Below, in pieces: positions 26,178 through 35,474 of a DNA stretch of 64,000 nucleotides. The position numbers were made by a program, and so were the translations under genes. Source of the stretch: Prevotella sp. (lineage in GTDB: Bacteria; Bacillota_I; Bacilli_A; ML615J-28; CAG-313); assembly GCA_023665755.1 (NCBI GenBank), contig JAMPDF010000004.1:1-64000 (forward strand), in the 5' to 3' direction. How positions within the stretch are numbered: position 1 is the first letter of the stretch; each line of letters begins with the position of its first letter. Under the pieces are notes generated by a model. The model saw nothing but the letters and a program-made list of their open reading frames with translations, had not been told where the DNA came from and did no database searches.

Positions 26178-26182
26178 ATTTT

Positions 26183-27502
26183 TTATAATCTTTCCTTTAA
26201 TTTGGCAAGAAGTGCTTCATAACCAGGTTTACCTAAAAGGGCAAACATATTCTTTTTATAATCTTCTACACCTGGCTGATTAAATGGATTAACACCTAGT
26301 ATATATCCACTTATACCACAAGCAAACATAAAGAAATAAAGTAAATAACCCAAATGATAAGCATCTAATTGTTCTATGTTCAATACTAAATTAGGTACTT
26401 CTCCATCTACATGGGCAAGAATAGTTCCTTGCATTGCTTTTTTTGCCACACTATCTAAATTTCTTCCTTCTAAATAGTTAAGTCCATCTAAATCAGTTGG
26501 TTCCTTTTGAAGAACAATATCCGAAGATGGTTGATTAATATTGATAACTGTTTCAAACATCATTCGTTTACCATCTTGAATATATTGCCCCATTGAATGT
26601 AAATCAGTTGAATATACAAGGCTTGCTGGAAAAATACCTTGATGATCTTTTCCCTCAGACTCACCATACAATTGTTTCCACCATTCACTAATGAAGGATA
26701 CCTTTGGTTCAAATGTAACAAGTACCTCGGTCATTTTTCCCTTTTGATACAATAGATTTCGTATACTGGCATAAAGAAGAGCAGGGTTTTCTAAATAAGA
26801 TTTTGTAACCGCATCTTGGTATGCCATTTTCGCGCCTTGCATCAATGCATCAATGTCGATTCCAGCACTTGCAATTGGGAGAAGACCAACTGCTGTAAAC
26901 CAAGAATATCGCCCACCTACATCATCTGGAACAACAAACGTCGTATAGCCTTCCTCAATAGCTAAATTTCTGAGTGCTCCCTTTTCTTTATCGGTTGTTG
27001 CATAGATTCGCTCAGCTGCACGACCTTGATATTTTTTGTTTAATAGGGCTTTATATAATCTAAAAGCTATAGCTGGTTCTGTAGTAGTTCCCGATTTTGA
27101 AATTACATTAATTGAAAAATCTTTATTTTCTAAATAATCTAATAATTCTTTATGATATGCCGCAGAAAGAGAGTTTCCAGCAAAAATGATTTCTAATTCT
27201 TTTTCTTTTGGAAAATAGGGTTGTAATGCTTCAATTACTGCTTTTGCTCCTAAATAAGACCCACCAATGCCAATGACTACTAGTACTTCACTATCTTGCC
27301 TAATTTTTTTTGCGGCTTGTTTGATTTTTTCAAACTCTACTTGATCATATTGATTTGGATATTCAATCCACCCTAAAAAATCATTTCCTTTTCCTGTTTT
27401 TTCGAGAAGTGTTTTTTTAGCTTCCAATACAACTGATGCGTTCTCTTTTATTTCTTCTTCGGTCACAAAACCCAATACATTTTTATAATTGATATTTAAC
27501 AT
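26183..27502 (-). CDS. pgi: Glucose-6-phosphate isomerase
   Basis: Interconverts glucose-6-P and fructose-6-P. 439 aa, the short form typical of Bacillota. Blocks: VVIGIGGSYLGAKAV, VISKSGTTTEPAIAFR (phosphate-binding SGTTTE), DDVGGRYSWFTAVGLLP and GVNPFNQPGVEDYKKNMF near the C-terminus. SD is GAGGAGG before ATG 27502. It is the last gene of dnaE-ROK kinase-phosphoglucomutase-pgi, which puts three steps of hexose-phosphate conversion in one operon. Confidence 0.95.
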   Translation of the reverse strand: MLNINYKNVLGFVTEEEIKENASVVLEAKKTLLEKTGKGNDFLGWIEYPNQYDQVEFEKIKQAAKKIRQDSEVLVVIGIGGSYLGAKAVIEALQPYFPKEKELEIIFAGNSLSAAYHKELLDYLENKDFSINVISKSGTTTEPAIAFRLYKALLNKKYQGRAAERIYATTDKEKGALRNLAIEEGYTTFVVPDDVGGRYSWFTAVGLLPIASAGIDIDALMQGAKMAYQDAVTKSYLENPALLYASIRNLLYQKGKMTEVLVTFEPKVSFISEWWKQLYGESEGKDHQGIFPASLVYSTDLHSMGQYIQDGKRMMFETVININQPSSDIVLQKEPTDLDGLNYLEGRNLDSVAKKAMQGTILAHVDGEVPNLVLNIEQLDAYHLGYLLYFFMFACGISGYILGVNPFNQPGVEDYKKNMFALLGKPGYEALLAKLKERL

Positions 27503-27504
27503 AT

Positions 27505-29217
27505 TTATACCTCCTCAATTGAATCAATCATTTGTAAAATTTCTTGCTTTAATGTAGTTACTAAAGTTTCTGCTTCTTGTTTCGTATCTGCTTTAATAGC
27601 TATATATATTTTTAATTTTGGTTCAGTTCCAGACGGTCTAAGTACAAACCATCCACCATCATCAAAAATATATTTTACAACAAATGATTGAGGAAGTGTT
27701 AATGAAGAAGTCACACCCTCACTGATACGAATGGATTGTTCATAATCTTCAAACACTTGTATATGTTTACCCGCTATATTTTGTAAATTTGCATTTTGAA
27801 AATATCGCATAATTTTTTCAATTTTTGCACTACCTTCAATTCCCACTAAAGATATATTATGCACACCCTCTACATAATAGCCAAATTCTTCAAATAAATC
27901 ATCTAGCACTTGTATTAATGTTTTGCCTTGTGATTTATAATAGGAGGCTACTTCTGCAAGTAATAATGTTGCTTGAAATGAGTCTTTATCTCGTACAAAA
28001 TCCTGGATTACATATCCATAAGACTCTTCATATCCAAAGAAGAATGCTTCATTAGTTCCTTCTAATTTAGCTGCCTGTTCACCAATATATTTAAATCCTG
28101 TTAGAGTTTGAACCAATTTCAGTTGATATTTATCACAAATCGCTTTTGCTAAATTAGATGTAACAATAGTATTGAAAACAACGCCTTGTTTATCTAATTT
28201 TTTGAATTTTCCTAGATAATCCAGTAAAATGGCTCCTGTTTGATTTCCTGTTAATAATACATACTCACCTTCAGCATTTTTTGCAGCAATTCCCATTCGA
28301 TCCGCATCAGGATCAGTTGCAATTAAAATATCCGCATTCTTTTCTTTTCCTAGTTGAATGGCATATTCAAATGCACTTGCTTCTTCTGGATTAGGTGATT
28401 TCAGTGTACTAAAATTACCATCTGGCACCATTTGTTCTGTTACTGGATATACAGTATAGCCACTTGATTCTAATAGATTTACCATATGAGTGGCACCAGT
28501 TCCATGTAGAGGTGTATACACAATACGAATATTATTTTTTTCTACAGGTTGAACAGAAACTGTTTTTACAGCTTGTAAATAACTCTGATCCACTACTTGG
28601 TCAATTAATTCAATCATTCCCTCTGAGACAAGTTGTTCAAAAGGTTTTGTTGCAATATGGAACATATCTTCTATTTGATTGATTTCTTCAATCACTTGAT
28701 CAGCAAGTTCTGGAATCAACTGACATCCTTCATAATCATAAATTTTATATCCATTATACATAGGAGGATTATGACTCGCAGTAATCATAATTCCACCTGC
28801 GCATTTCAAATGTCGAACAGTATAACTTAACTGAGGAGTAGAACGAATCGATGTATATAGGTATGCTTTTACACCCTGACTTGCAATGACTTCTGCCGCA
28901 TGCTTGGCAAATAAATAGGAATTTTTTCTACAATCATATGAAATAGCTACACCTTGGGTTTGAATATGAGGGTACTTTTTCATCATATAATTTAAAAATC
29001 CCAGTGTTGATTTTCGAACTACATATATATTCATTCGATTTGTACCCACACCTAAAATTCCTCTTAGCCCCCCTGTACCAAAAGCGATATCTTGATAGAA
29101 AGCATCCATCAATGCTGTTTCATCTTGCATCAATGTTTCTAGTTCAACTTTTAAATCCTTGTCTAACTCCTTAAAATTAGCCCACATACTTACTTTTTGA
29201 AATGTTTTTTGATCCAT
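27505..29217 (-). CDS. pgcA: Phosphoglucomutase/phosphomannomutase (alpha-D-phosphohexomutase)
   Basis: A 570-aa alpha-D-phosphohexomutase with all four signature loops: the phosphoserine loop ITASHNPPMYNGYK, the metal-binding ATDPDADRMGIA, the sugar-binding loop FGYEESYGY, and the phosphate-binding RPSGTEPKLKIYI near the end. Length and EESYGY fit the PgcA type, which links glucose-6-P and glucose-1-P for glycan and teichoic acid synthesis. Its ATG shares an A with the ROK kinase stop (TAATG), so they are translationally coupled. Pgi follows two bases after its stop. Confidence 0.92.
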   Translation of the reverse strand: MDQKTFQKVSMWANFKELDKDLKVELETLMQDETALMDAFYQDIAFGTGGLRGILGVGTNRMNIYVVRKSTLGFLNYMMKKYPHIQTQGVAISYDCRKNSYLFAKHAAEVIASQGVKAYLYTSIRSTPQLSYTVRHLKCAGGIMITASHNPPMYNGYKIYDYEGCQLIPELADQVIEEINQIEDMFHIATKPFEQLVSEGMIELIDQVVDQSYLQAVKTVSVQPVEKNNIRIVYTPLHGTGATHMVNLLESSGYTVYPVTEQMVPDGNFSTLKSPNPEEASAFEYAIQLGKEKNADILIATDPDADRMGIAAKNAEGEYVLLTGNQTGAILLDYLGKFKKLDKQGVVFNTIVTSNLAKAICDKYQLKLVQTLTGFKYIGEQAAKLEGTNEAFFFGYEESYGYVIQDFVRDKDSFQATLLLAEVASYYKSQGKTLIQVLDDLFEEFGYYVEGVHNISLVGIEGSAKIEKIMRYFQNANLQNIAGKHIQVFEDYEQSIRISEGVTSSLTLPQSFVVKYIFDDGGWFVLRPSGTEPKLKIYIAIKADTKQEAETLVTTLKQEILQMIDSIEEV

Positions 29218-30092
29218 TATTTATTCTTCTCCTTGTATTCTATAAAGTTAAAATAAGCGCCCATCATACCACCATCGTTTCTAAATTTAGCAGTATGTAC
29301 TTTGGCAGTATATCGAAATCCTGATAATAAATGAGAATTCATAAATTTTTCTACATCACTTGAAAAAGTTTCTCTTTTGGAAATTCCTCCACCAATAATG
29401 ATGGCCTCAGGATTAAATGCATACACCAAATTGGCCATACCAATCCCTAATAAATCATAAAATCGACTGACTACTGCCATTGCAATTGGATCATGATTAT
29501 CATACAACTGGAATAATTCTATACCATTATTGACATCTAATCCAGCTCTCTTGGCCTCTTTGATTAAAGCAGAGGTGGATGCCACACTTTCCCATTTGGC
29601 ATTCCCAATCAATATTCTTCCTACTTCTCCTGCGTTATAGTTTTTTCCACGCCAAATCTCATCGTTCATGACAATAGCACCACCAATTCCAGTCCCCACT
29701 GTAATGACAATAAAATGATCATAATCTTTGCCTGCTCCACTTACACACTCTGCTTTTGCAAAACTATTGACATCATTATCTGCTATACAGTCTAATCCCA
29801 CTCCTTCTTTAAAAATGGTTCGAAAATCCCAATCAGAAAATTCAGGAAGTGCATCTGGAGCAGTATGAATATACGCATGTTCAAAATCTACACTACCTGC
29901 ACAAGAAATACCAATACCTTCTATTTGATATTTTTCTTTCATTTGTTTAGCTATATCTATTAGTTTATTGGTTAAATAGGTCTTGCCTAAATAAGCATCT
30001 GTATCAAATAAACCTTTTTCTAAAAATTGTTCTTGTTCAATGACACCATATTTAATATTGGTGCCACCAATGTCAAAGCAAAGTACTCTCAT
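29217..30092 (-). CDS. ROK-family sugar kinase (likely glucokinase)
   Basis: 291 aa. The N-terminal phosphate loop DIGGTNIKYGVIE, VTVGTGIGGAI and ASTSAL identify a ROK kinase. The usual zinc site (GHxx..CxCGxxGC) is absent: the segment reads NAGEVGRILI with Arg in place of His and no following cysteines. This is a zinc-free ROK subgroup. The neighbours phosphoglucomutase and pgi suggest a glucose-phosphorylating role, but other hexoses cannot be excluded. SD is AAGGAG, ATG at 30092. It lies eleven bases after dnaE. Confidence 0.85.
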   Translation of the reverse strand: MRVLCFDIGGTNIKYGVIEQEQFLEKGLFDTDAYLGKTYLTNKLIDIAKQMKEKYQIEGIGISCAGSVDFEHAYIHTAPDALPEFSDWDFRTIFKEGVGLDCIADNDVNSFAKAECVSGAGKDYDHFIVITVGTGIGGAIVMNDEIWRGKNYNAGEVGRILIGNAKWESVASTSALIKEAKRAGLDVNNGIELFQLYDNHDPIAMAVVSRFYDLLGIGMANLVYAFNPEAIIIGGGISKRETFSSDVEKFMNSHLLSGFRYTAKVHTAKFRNDGGMMGAYFNFIEYKEKNK

Positions 30093-30103
30093 GCTATTTC
30101 TCC

Positions 30104-33100
30104 TTATATTTTTTTGATATGATTGACAATCACCTGAAGGGTTACTCGTCTTTGTGGTGCTCCACTAACCATTATAATATTTCCTGTTATTAGTGGACGC
30201 GCTTCTTGATAAGTTCTAGGAAAGAAAACAAGTTCGATACTAGATTCATCATCCATTAATTCAATAAATGCCATTATTTCATTTTGTTTGGTTTTAATTT
30301 CTTTTATTTTTTTGATAATTCCTATGGTATGAACTGGTTGATTTTCTTTAATATCTATAATTTTTTGTAAATGATATTGTGTATAAAACGAAGAAAATTG
30401 ACGAAAAAAATTATAAACTAAATTAATTCCTAATACTTCTAATTCCTTAGTCTGTAATAGTCCATATGCAAATTCTTCATTCGTATAATTTCCCTCTAAC
30501 ATATCTTTAATAAAGTGATATTCCGATTTATCAATGATGGCTTGGTATCCTTCAATCATTGCTTTTTTTGTTAAACCAAAACAGTCTAATGCACCACTGT
30601 AAATAATATTTTCTATGATAGAACTTGCAAAAATATGCTTCGTTCGTATTAAAAAGTTTTCGAATGAGGTAAATAAACCTTTTTTTCTTTCTTCTAAACA
30701 CTGCTTTGTTTTCATTTCTCCTAATCCTCTAATAATAGTAAGAGGAAAATAAATAGCACCATCAATTACCGAAAATTCATCTTGACTTGCATTAATATGT
30801 GGTGGTTGAATATTGACTTTTTTTCGAATGGCTTCTTTGGTATATTCTAATACTTCTGTCGTACTTGCCATAAAAGAAGTCAATAAAGTAGACATATAAT
30901 AAGCGAAATAATGACACTTTAAATAGGCTGTGAGATAAGCGACCTTAGCATAGGCAACACTATGCGCTTTATTGAATCCATAATCTGCAAATTTGACAAT
31001 ATAGTCATAAATCATATTCGCATCTTCTTTGGTATATCCGTGTTGAATAGAAGATTGGACAAAATTCAATCGTTCTTCTTCAAGTACTTCTTTTTTCTTT
31101 TTAGATACAGCACGACGTAATATATCTGCTCTACCCAAACTATATCCTGCAAATTGGCAAGCAATAAGCATGATTTGATCTTGATAAACAATCATTCCAT
31201 AAGTTTCATCCAAAATACTTTTTAAATCCGGATGAGGATAACTGACCTGTTCTTGACCAAATTTACGCTTGATAAAGGTCGGTATAATCTCCATTGGTCC
31301 AGGTCGATAAAGAGCAAGTGCTTGGGTAATATCATCAAAATGAGAAGTATGTAATTGCATAATTAGTTTGCGCATTCCCGCTGATTCTAATTGGAATACA
31401 CCCGTTAAATCACCAGACGCCATCATTTGATAAGTTGCTTTATCATTTTCATCTTTTGGCAGTGTAAAATGAGGCATATCCTTTTGGATTAATGCTACGG
31501 TTTTAGCAATATTGGTTAAATTTTTCAAGCCCAAAAAGTCCATTTTTAGAAGTCCAAGTGCTTCTAAATCCTCTGCTTCATATTGTGTTTGATAAATCCC
31601 ATCTAATCCCTCATCAAGAGGTGTATAATTCACTAAATCAAAACGGGTAATAACAATTCCCGCCGCATGCGTAGAAATATTGCGAGGAATATCTTGAATC
31701 TTAGAAGCAATACTGAGTACTTTGTTAATATCTTCATGATCGGCCATCAACATCATTAATTCATCGTTATTTTCAATCACTTCTTTCAAAGATACATTCT
31801 CATAAGGTTTGATTTTAACCTGATTACCTATTATTTTATAAATTTGTTTTAACTTTGTATCACTTAACTGATAAACTCTAGCACAATCATTAATGGCCAA
31901 TTTCATTCGAAATGTACCAAACGTTAAAATATGAGCCACCTTTTCTTTACCATATTTTTCTCCCACATAACGTATGACTTCATCTCTCCTATCATCCGGG
32001 AAATCAATATCAATATCTGGCATAGAAATACGTTCTTGATTCAAGAAACGTTCAAATAGCAATCGATGATAAATAGGATCAATATCTGTAATTCCTAGGA
32101 TATAAGCAACAAGTGATGCTGGAGCAGAACCCCTACCAGGACCTACATAAATTTGATTCTTTTTGGCAAACTTGACATAATCATATACTATCAAAAAATA
32201 ATCACAAAATCCCATTTTTTGAATGACATTTAACTCATAAAACAATCGTTCATAGTATGCATTTAAATCATATGGATATTGAAATTGAGAAATTCTTTTA
32301 TCTAATCCTTTTTGGCATAATTCTTTTAAATATTGAAAACTATCTAATCCTTCTTGATAAAGTGGTAGTTGATATTTTCCAAAGACAATATCAACTTGGC
32401 ACATATGTGCCAAACGATTGGTTTGTTCTAATAAATGAGGATAATCTGCATATATTTTGGATAATTCCAATTGTGTATACATATAATGCATTTTTTCAAC
32501 AGGTGGAAGTTGCATCAACCGACCATTATTCTTAATTGATTTTAAAGTCATGTATGCGCCATAATCATCTTGCTCTATAAAACTTACTTTGGGTAAAGCA
32601 ACCATTGCATAATGTTTACTATTCAATAGGTCATAAATGGGTTGCATATGTGCATTTTGAATGGTTTCTGGTCCAAAACCAACAAAACACATGTCATATG
32701 TTGCACATAACAATTGCATAGTGGAAAGAGCGTCTTGAATTGCATTTCTATCTAAATATCGTTTAAGAATTGATTCTTCAAAGGGAACGATAGCCAAAAT
32801 ACCCATTGTGGCTTTTTGCAAATATTCAAAATCAATAACGCCTCCTGCTAGTTTACAACGGCTTGATATCTTCATTAAATTTTTATAACCAAAATCATTG
32901 ATAGCATAAAGCAACAAACTACTTTCTCTATCGTTATAAGTATAATTTACTTTTAAACCGATCATGGGATGGATACCTTCTTTTTTACAGGCTTTATAAA
33001 AACGAATGGTCCCATACATTGTACCTTCATCTGTAATTGCACAAGAGGTAATTTGCAATTGTTTTAACTTTTGAATTAGATCATTTATTTTACAAGCACT

Positions 33101-33145
33101 TTGTAAAATAGAATATTCAGTTTGTACATACAAATAAGAAAACAT
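30104..33145 (-). CDS. dnaE: DNA polymerase III alpha subunit DnaE
   Basis: 1013 aa, the short DnaE form of low-GC Gram-positives, which pair it with PolC. An N-terminal PHP domain starts with SYLYVQTEYSILQS, and several histidines of the metal site are degenerate. The C-family catalytic core has GPGRGSAPASLVAY, the triple-Asp PDIDIDF near residue 375, and the AYRPGPM..I block. A helix-hairpin-helix and beta-binding region precedes an OB-fold (PVHTIGIIKKIKEIKTKQNE). SD is AAAGGAGG at ATG 33145. It heads an operon with sugar-phosphate genes, a link with no obvious functional reason. Confidence 0.95.
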   Translation of the reverse strand: MFSYLYVQTEYSILQSACKINDLIQKLKQLQITSCAITDEGTMYGTIRFYKACKKEGIHPMIGLKVNYTYNDRESSLLLYAINDFGYKNLMKISSRCKLAGGVIDFEYLQKATMGILAIVPFEESILKRYLDRNAIQDALSTMQLLCATYDMCFVGFGPETIQNAHMQPIYDLLNSKHYAMVALPKVSFIEQDDYGAYMTLKSIKNNGRLMQLPPVEKMHYMYTQLELSKIYADYPHLLEQTNRLAHMCQVDIVFGKYQLPLYQEGLDSFQYLKELCQKGLDKRISQFQYPYDLNAYYERLFYELNVIQKMGFCDYFLIVYDYVKFAKKNQIYVGPGRGSAPASLVAYILGITDIDPIYHRLLFERFLNQERISMPDIDIDFPDDRRDEVIRYVGEKYGKEKVAHILTFGTFRMKLAINDCARVYQLSDTKLKQIYKIIGNQVKIKPYENVSLKEVIENNDELMMLMADHEDINKVLSIASKIQDIPRNISTHAAGIVITRFDLVNYTPLDEGLDGIYQTQYEAEDLEALGLLKMDFLGLKNLTNIAKTVALIQKDMPHFTLPKDENDKATYQMMASGDLTGVFQLESAGMRKLIMQLHTSHFDDITQALALYRPGPMEIIPTFIKRKFGQEQVSYPHPDLKSILDETYGMIVYQDQIMLIACQFAGYSLGRADILRRAVSKKKKEVLEEERLNFVQSSIQHGYTKEDANMIYDYIVKFADYGFNKAHSVAYAKVAYLTAYLKCHYFAYYMSTLLTSFMASTTEVLEYTKEAIRKKVNIQPPHINASQDEFSVIDGAIYFPLTIIRGLGEMKTKQCLEERKKGLFTSFENFLIRTKHIFASSIIENIIYSGALDCFGLTKKAMIEGYQAIIDKSEYHFIKDMLEGNYTNEEFAYGLLQTKELEVLGINLVYNFFRQFSSFYTQYHLQKIIDIKENQPVHTIGIIKKIKEIKTKQNEIMAFIELMDDESSIELVFFPRTYQEARPLITGNIIMVSGAPQRRVTLQVIVNHIKKI

Positions 33146-33265
33146 TGGTATTACCTCCTTTTAAATAGTATATCATACAACTTTTTTTTTTACAAGAAAA
33201 TCAAAAAGAAAAACCACATTGAGAGCTTATATTATTTTTTTCTATTTATCAAGGTAAAAAATATT

Positions 33266-35473
33266 TTATATTTTTCTTTGCTTTCTTTTTTTATACCACC
33301 GATAGCATATCATAATCACAATGATTACTATACTCAAAATAATAGATATATACTGAATGAGATTTTTCTTTTTAAATTGAAAAGACATTGTCATATCCTT
33401 TTCACCAATTTGAACCATTTGAACTTCTAGTTTTTCATTACATAACCCTTGAATACTTAGACATTGAAATGTATCTTTTTCAGTTGAAAATACAAGTTGA
33501 ATGGGAGTCTTACTGCGAGAGGATACTTTGAATTCCATACAAGATATTTTTTGAATATGCTGGCCATCATCACACAATAGGTAAATTTTGAGATGGGTAA
33601 GACGTTTAGATAATGCTATTGTTTGAGACTGAAAATGAGTATATAGTGTTGATTGAAGATAGTCATCTTGATAATATTCAATTATACAATCTAAAATAGC
33701 ACCATCTAAATCAGTCGCTTGATAATGAATATTTTGTTCTAGTGCCTCTATTTCAATGTGAGGTAGGCGTTTTAATGTATATATATTCCACACTTTATGA
33801 ATAGGTATTATTTTTCCATCTTCTAATATCATTTTTGAAATATCATATGTCATTACTTGACCCGGTGTAGTTGCTGGAAGAGAAACCCATATATTAGTTC
33901 CATCTTGTTCAAATGGATAAGCCGATTGATTTACAATAACCTCCCTTACCCTTTCATTTTCTGAAAGTGTGATTTGATAATTCATACTGGTATCTGGCAT
34001 CAAATACATATCGATTTGATGTAAACGATTTTCAAGATGAGGCACATCCTGATTTGTAATATATATAGTATACGTAGCCGTTGCTTCTTTCGTTTGATGA
34101 ATGAGTGTATGCAATCCTAAAGTTTTTAACTTTTCCCCATTATATACTGTTTGTCCATCTACGATTAGTTCATCTGTGAATAGGAGTGGATATCCTATTT
34201 TGTATATACCTAAATTCACTATATTAATATATTGGGGTACAATATAAGGAGTAATCATCTCAAAATAAGATCCATCTTCTCTTTTTACCTCATATATTGC
34301 TTGATAAGTTCCTGACCGAGCAAGTGAAATGACTGTATCATTTTGTTCACTATAGTTAATGGTTAACTCTTCAAAATCAGATGCTATTTGTATATGGGAT
34401 GTATCTTTTGGATTTTGATTGTAACGGTTATAAATATAGTCTTCTTGTTTTAAAATATGATATTCTGTAACTTCAAAATGCTCACAAGATGAAAATAGCT
34501 TTGAAAAAATATGCAATTTTCCTCTTTCAATAGTAGCATAATCCAATCCACTACAAGGAGCAATTTCATAGTGATTCCATTTTTGATCTCTCCAGACCCC
34601 ATAATACAATTTGTGATGAAATGTATAAATAAAAATAAACGACTCTGGATGTGATTTCACTGACACCACTTTGATATGTTGAAATGAGAATTGTTCTGAT
34701 AAATTATATTTTTCTATTTTTTGAAGTTCCATATCTAACCTATATAAGTGATATTGATTCTTCTCATCTTGAAGAATAAAAGCGAGTTCCTCTTCTCCAA
34801 AAGCAATATCAAAAAATATTTCGAATCCAGTTTGTTCATTGATATAAAAACTATTTACAATTTGGAACCCTTTATCCAATTGGACAATAAAAGATTTCAT
34901 ATCATCCATATTACCAACATGCGAAAAAGGGCTTCCCTTGCTATATGCTTTTTTTTCACCAAATAAAAAAAGCATATCTTCTTTTTGTTCAATATGTACC
35001 CATCTTTCTAATGCTTCTCCTCCTAAACAAACCTTTTGGACCAATTGTAAATCAGTTTGATATACATATATACAAGCATCTTCTGATTCTTCTCCAACTA
35101 CAACCACTCTTCCATCAAAATAGGTAATATCATATAGTCTAGCCGAAATTACCTTTTCTCTTTTTTCCTTGCTTTTTAAATTGATTTGATATAAAACGCT
35201 ATTGGTAGTACCATAGATGATGCCATAAACAGATTCCTCATTTGCCACATATGCCTCAGTCATCCCCTCTACGATTAATTGATACTGATCAAAATAAGTG
35301 TGACTCATACTCACATATGTAAATTCATCTAATACTTTTACAATTTGTTCTTCTTTTTGAATAATCTGAGAAGTCTGATGAATTACAGAATTTGCTTTAC
35401 ATAAAATACCTTGTTTTATACTTAAACAATAAATAAAACACGTGCAACAGAAAATATAAATACCTTTTTTCAT
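33266..35473 (-). CDS. Surface protein with signal peptide and C-terminal membrane anchor (paralogue A)
   Basis: About 735 aa. Signal peptide MKKGIYIFCCTCFIYCL, a beta-propeller-like stretch (residues ~40-330, repeated short hydrophobic strands such as DGRVVVVGEE and LFLFGEKK), then Ig-like beta domains, and a C-terminal helix (IQYISIILSIVIIVIMICY) with a basic tail KKRKQRKI. This is a type I-like anchor without LPXTG. The ATG at 35473 lies just after the stop of the preceding, similar gene, with SD AGAGGT. An earlier in-frame start lies inside that gene. No family recognised. It could be a surface sensor or adhesin. Confidence 0.68.
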   Translation of the reverse strand: MKKGIYIFCCTCFIYCLSIKQGILCKANSVIHQTSQIIQKEEQIVKVLDEFTYVSMSHTYFDQYQLIVEGMTEAYVANEESVYGIIYGTTNSVLYQINLKSKEKREKVISARLYDITYFDGRVVVVGEESEDACIYVYQTDLQLVQKVCLGGEALERWVHIEQKEDMLFLFGEKKAYSKGSPFSHVGNMDDMKSFIVQLDKGFQIVNSFYINEQTGFEIFFDIAFGEEELAFILQDEKNQYHLYRLDMELQKIEKYNLSEQFSFQHIKVVSVKSHPESFIFIYTFHHKLYYGVWRDQKWNHYEIAPCSGLDYATIERGKLHIFSKLFSSCEHFEVTEYHILKQEDYIYNRYNQNPKDTSHIQIASDFEELTINYSEQNDTVISLARSGTYQAIYEVKREDGSYFEMITPYIVPQYINIVNLGIYKIGYPLLFTDELIVDGQTVYNGEKLKTLGLHTLIHQTKEATATYTIYITNQDVPHLENRLHQIDMYLMPDTSMNYQITLSENERVREVIVNQSAYPFEQDGTNIWVSLPATTPGQVMTYDISKMILEDGKIIPIHKVWNIYTLKRLPHIEIEALEQNIHYQATDLDGAILDCIIEYYQDDYLQSTLYTHFQSQTIALSKRLTHLKIYLLCDDGQHIQKISCMEFKVSSRSKTPIQLVFSTEKDTFQCLSIQGLCNEKLEVQMVQIGEKDMTMSFQFKKKNLIQYISIILSIVIIVIMICYRWYKKRKQRKI

Positions 35474-35474
35474 G

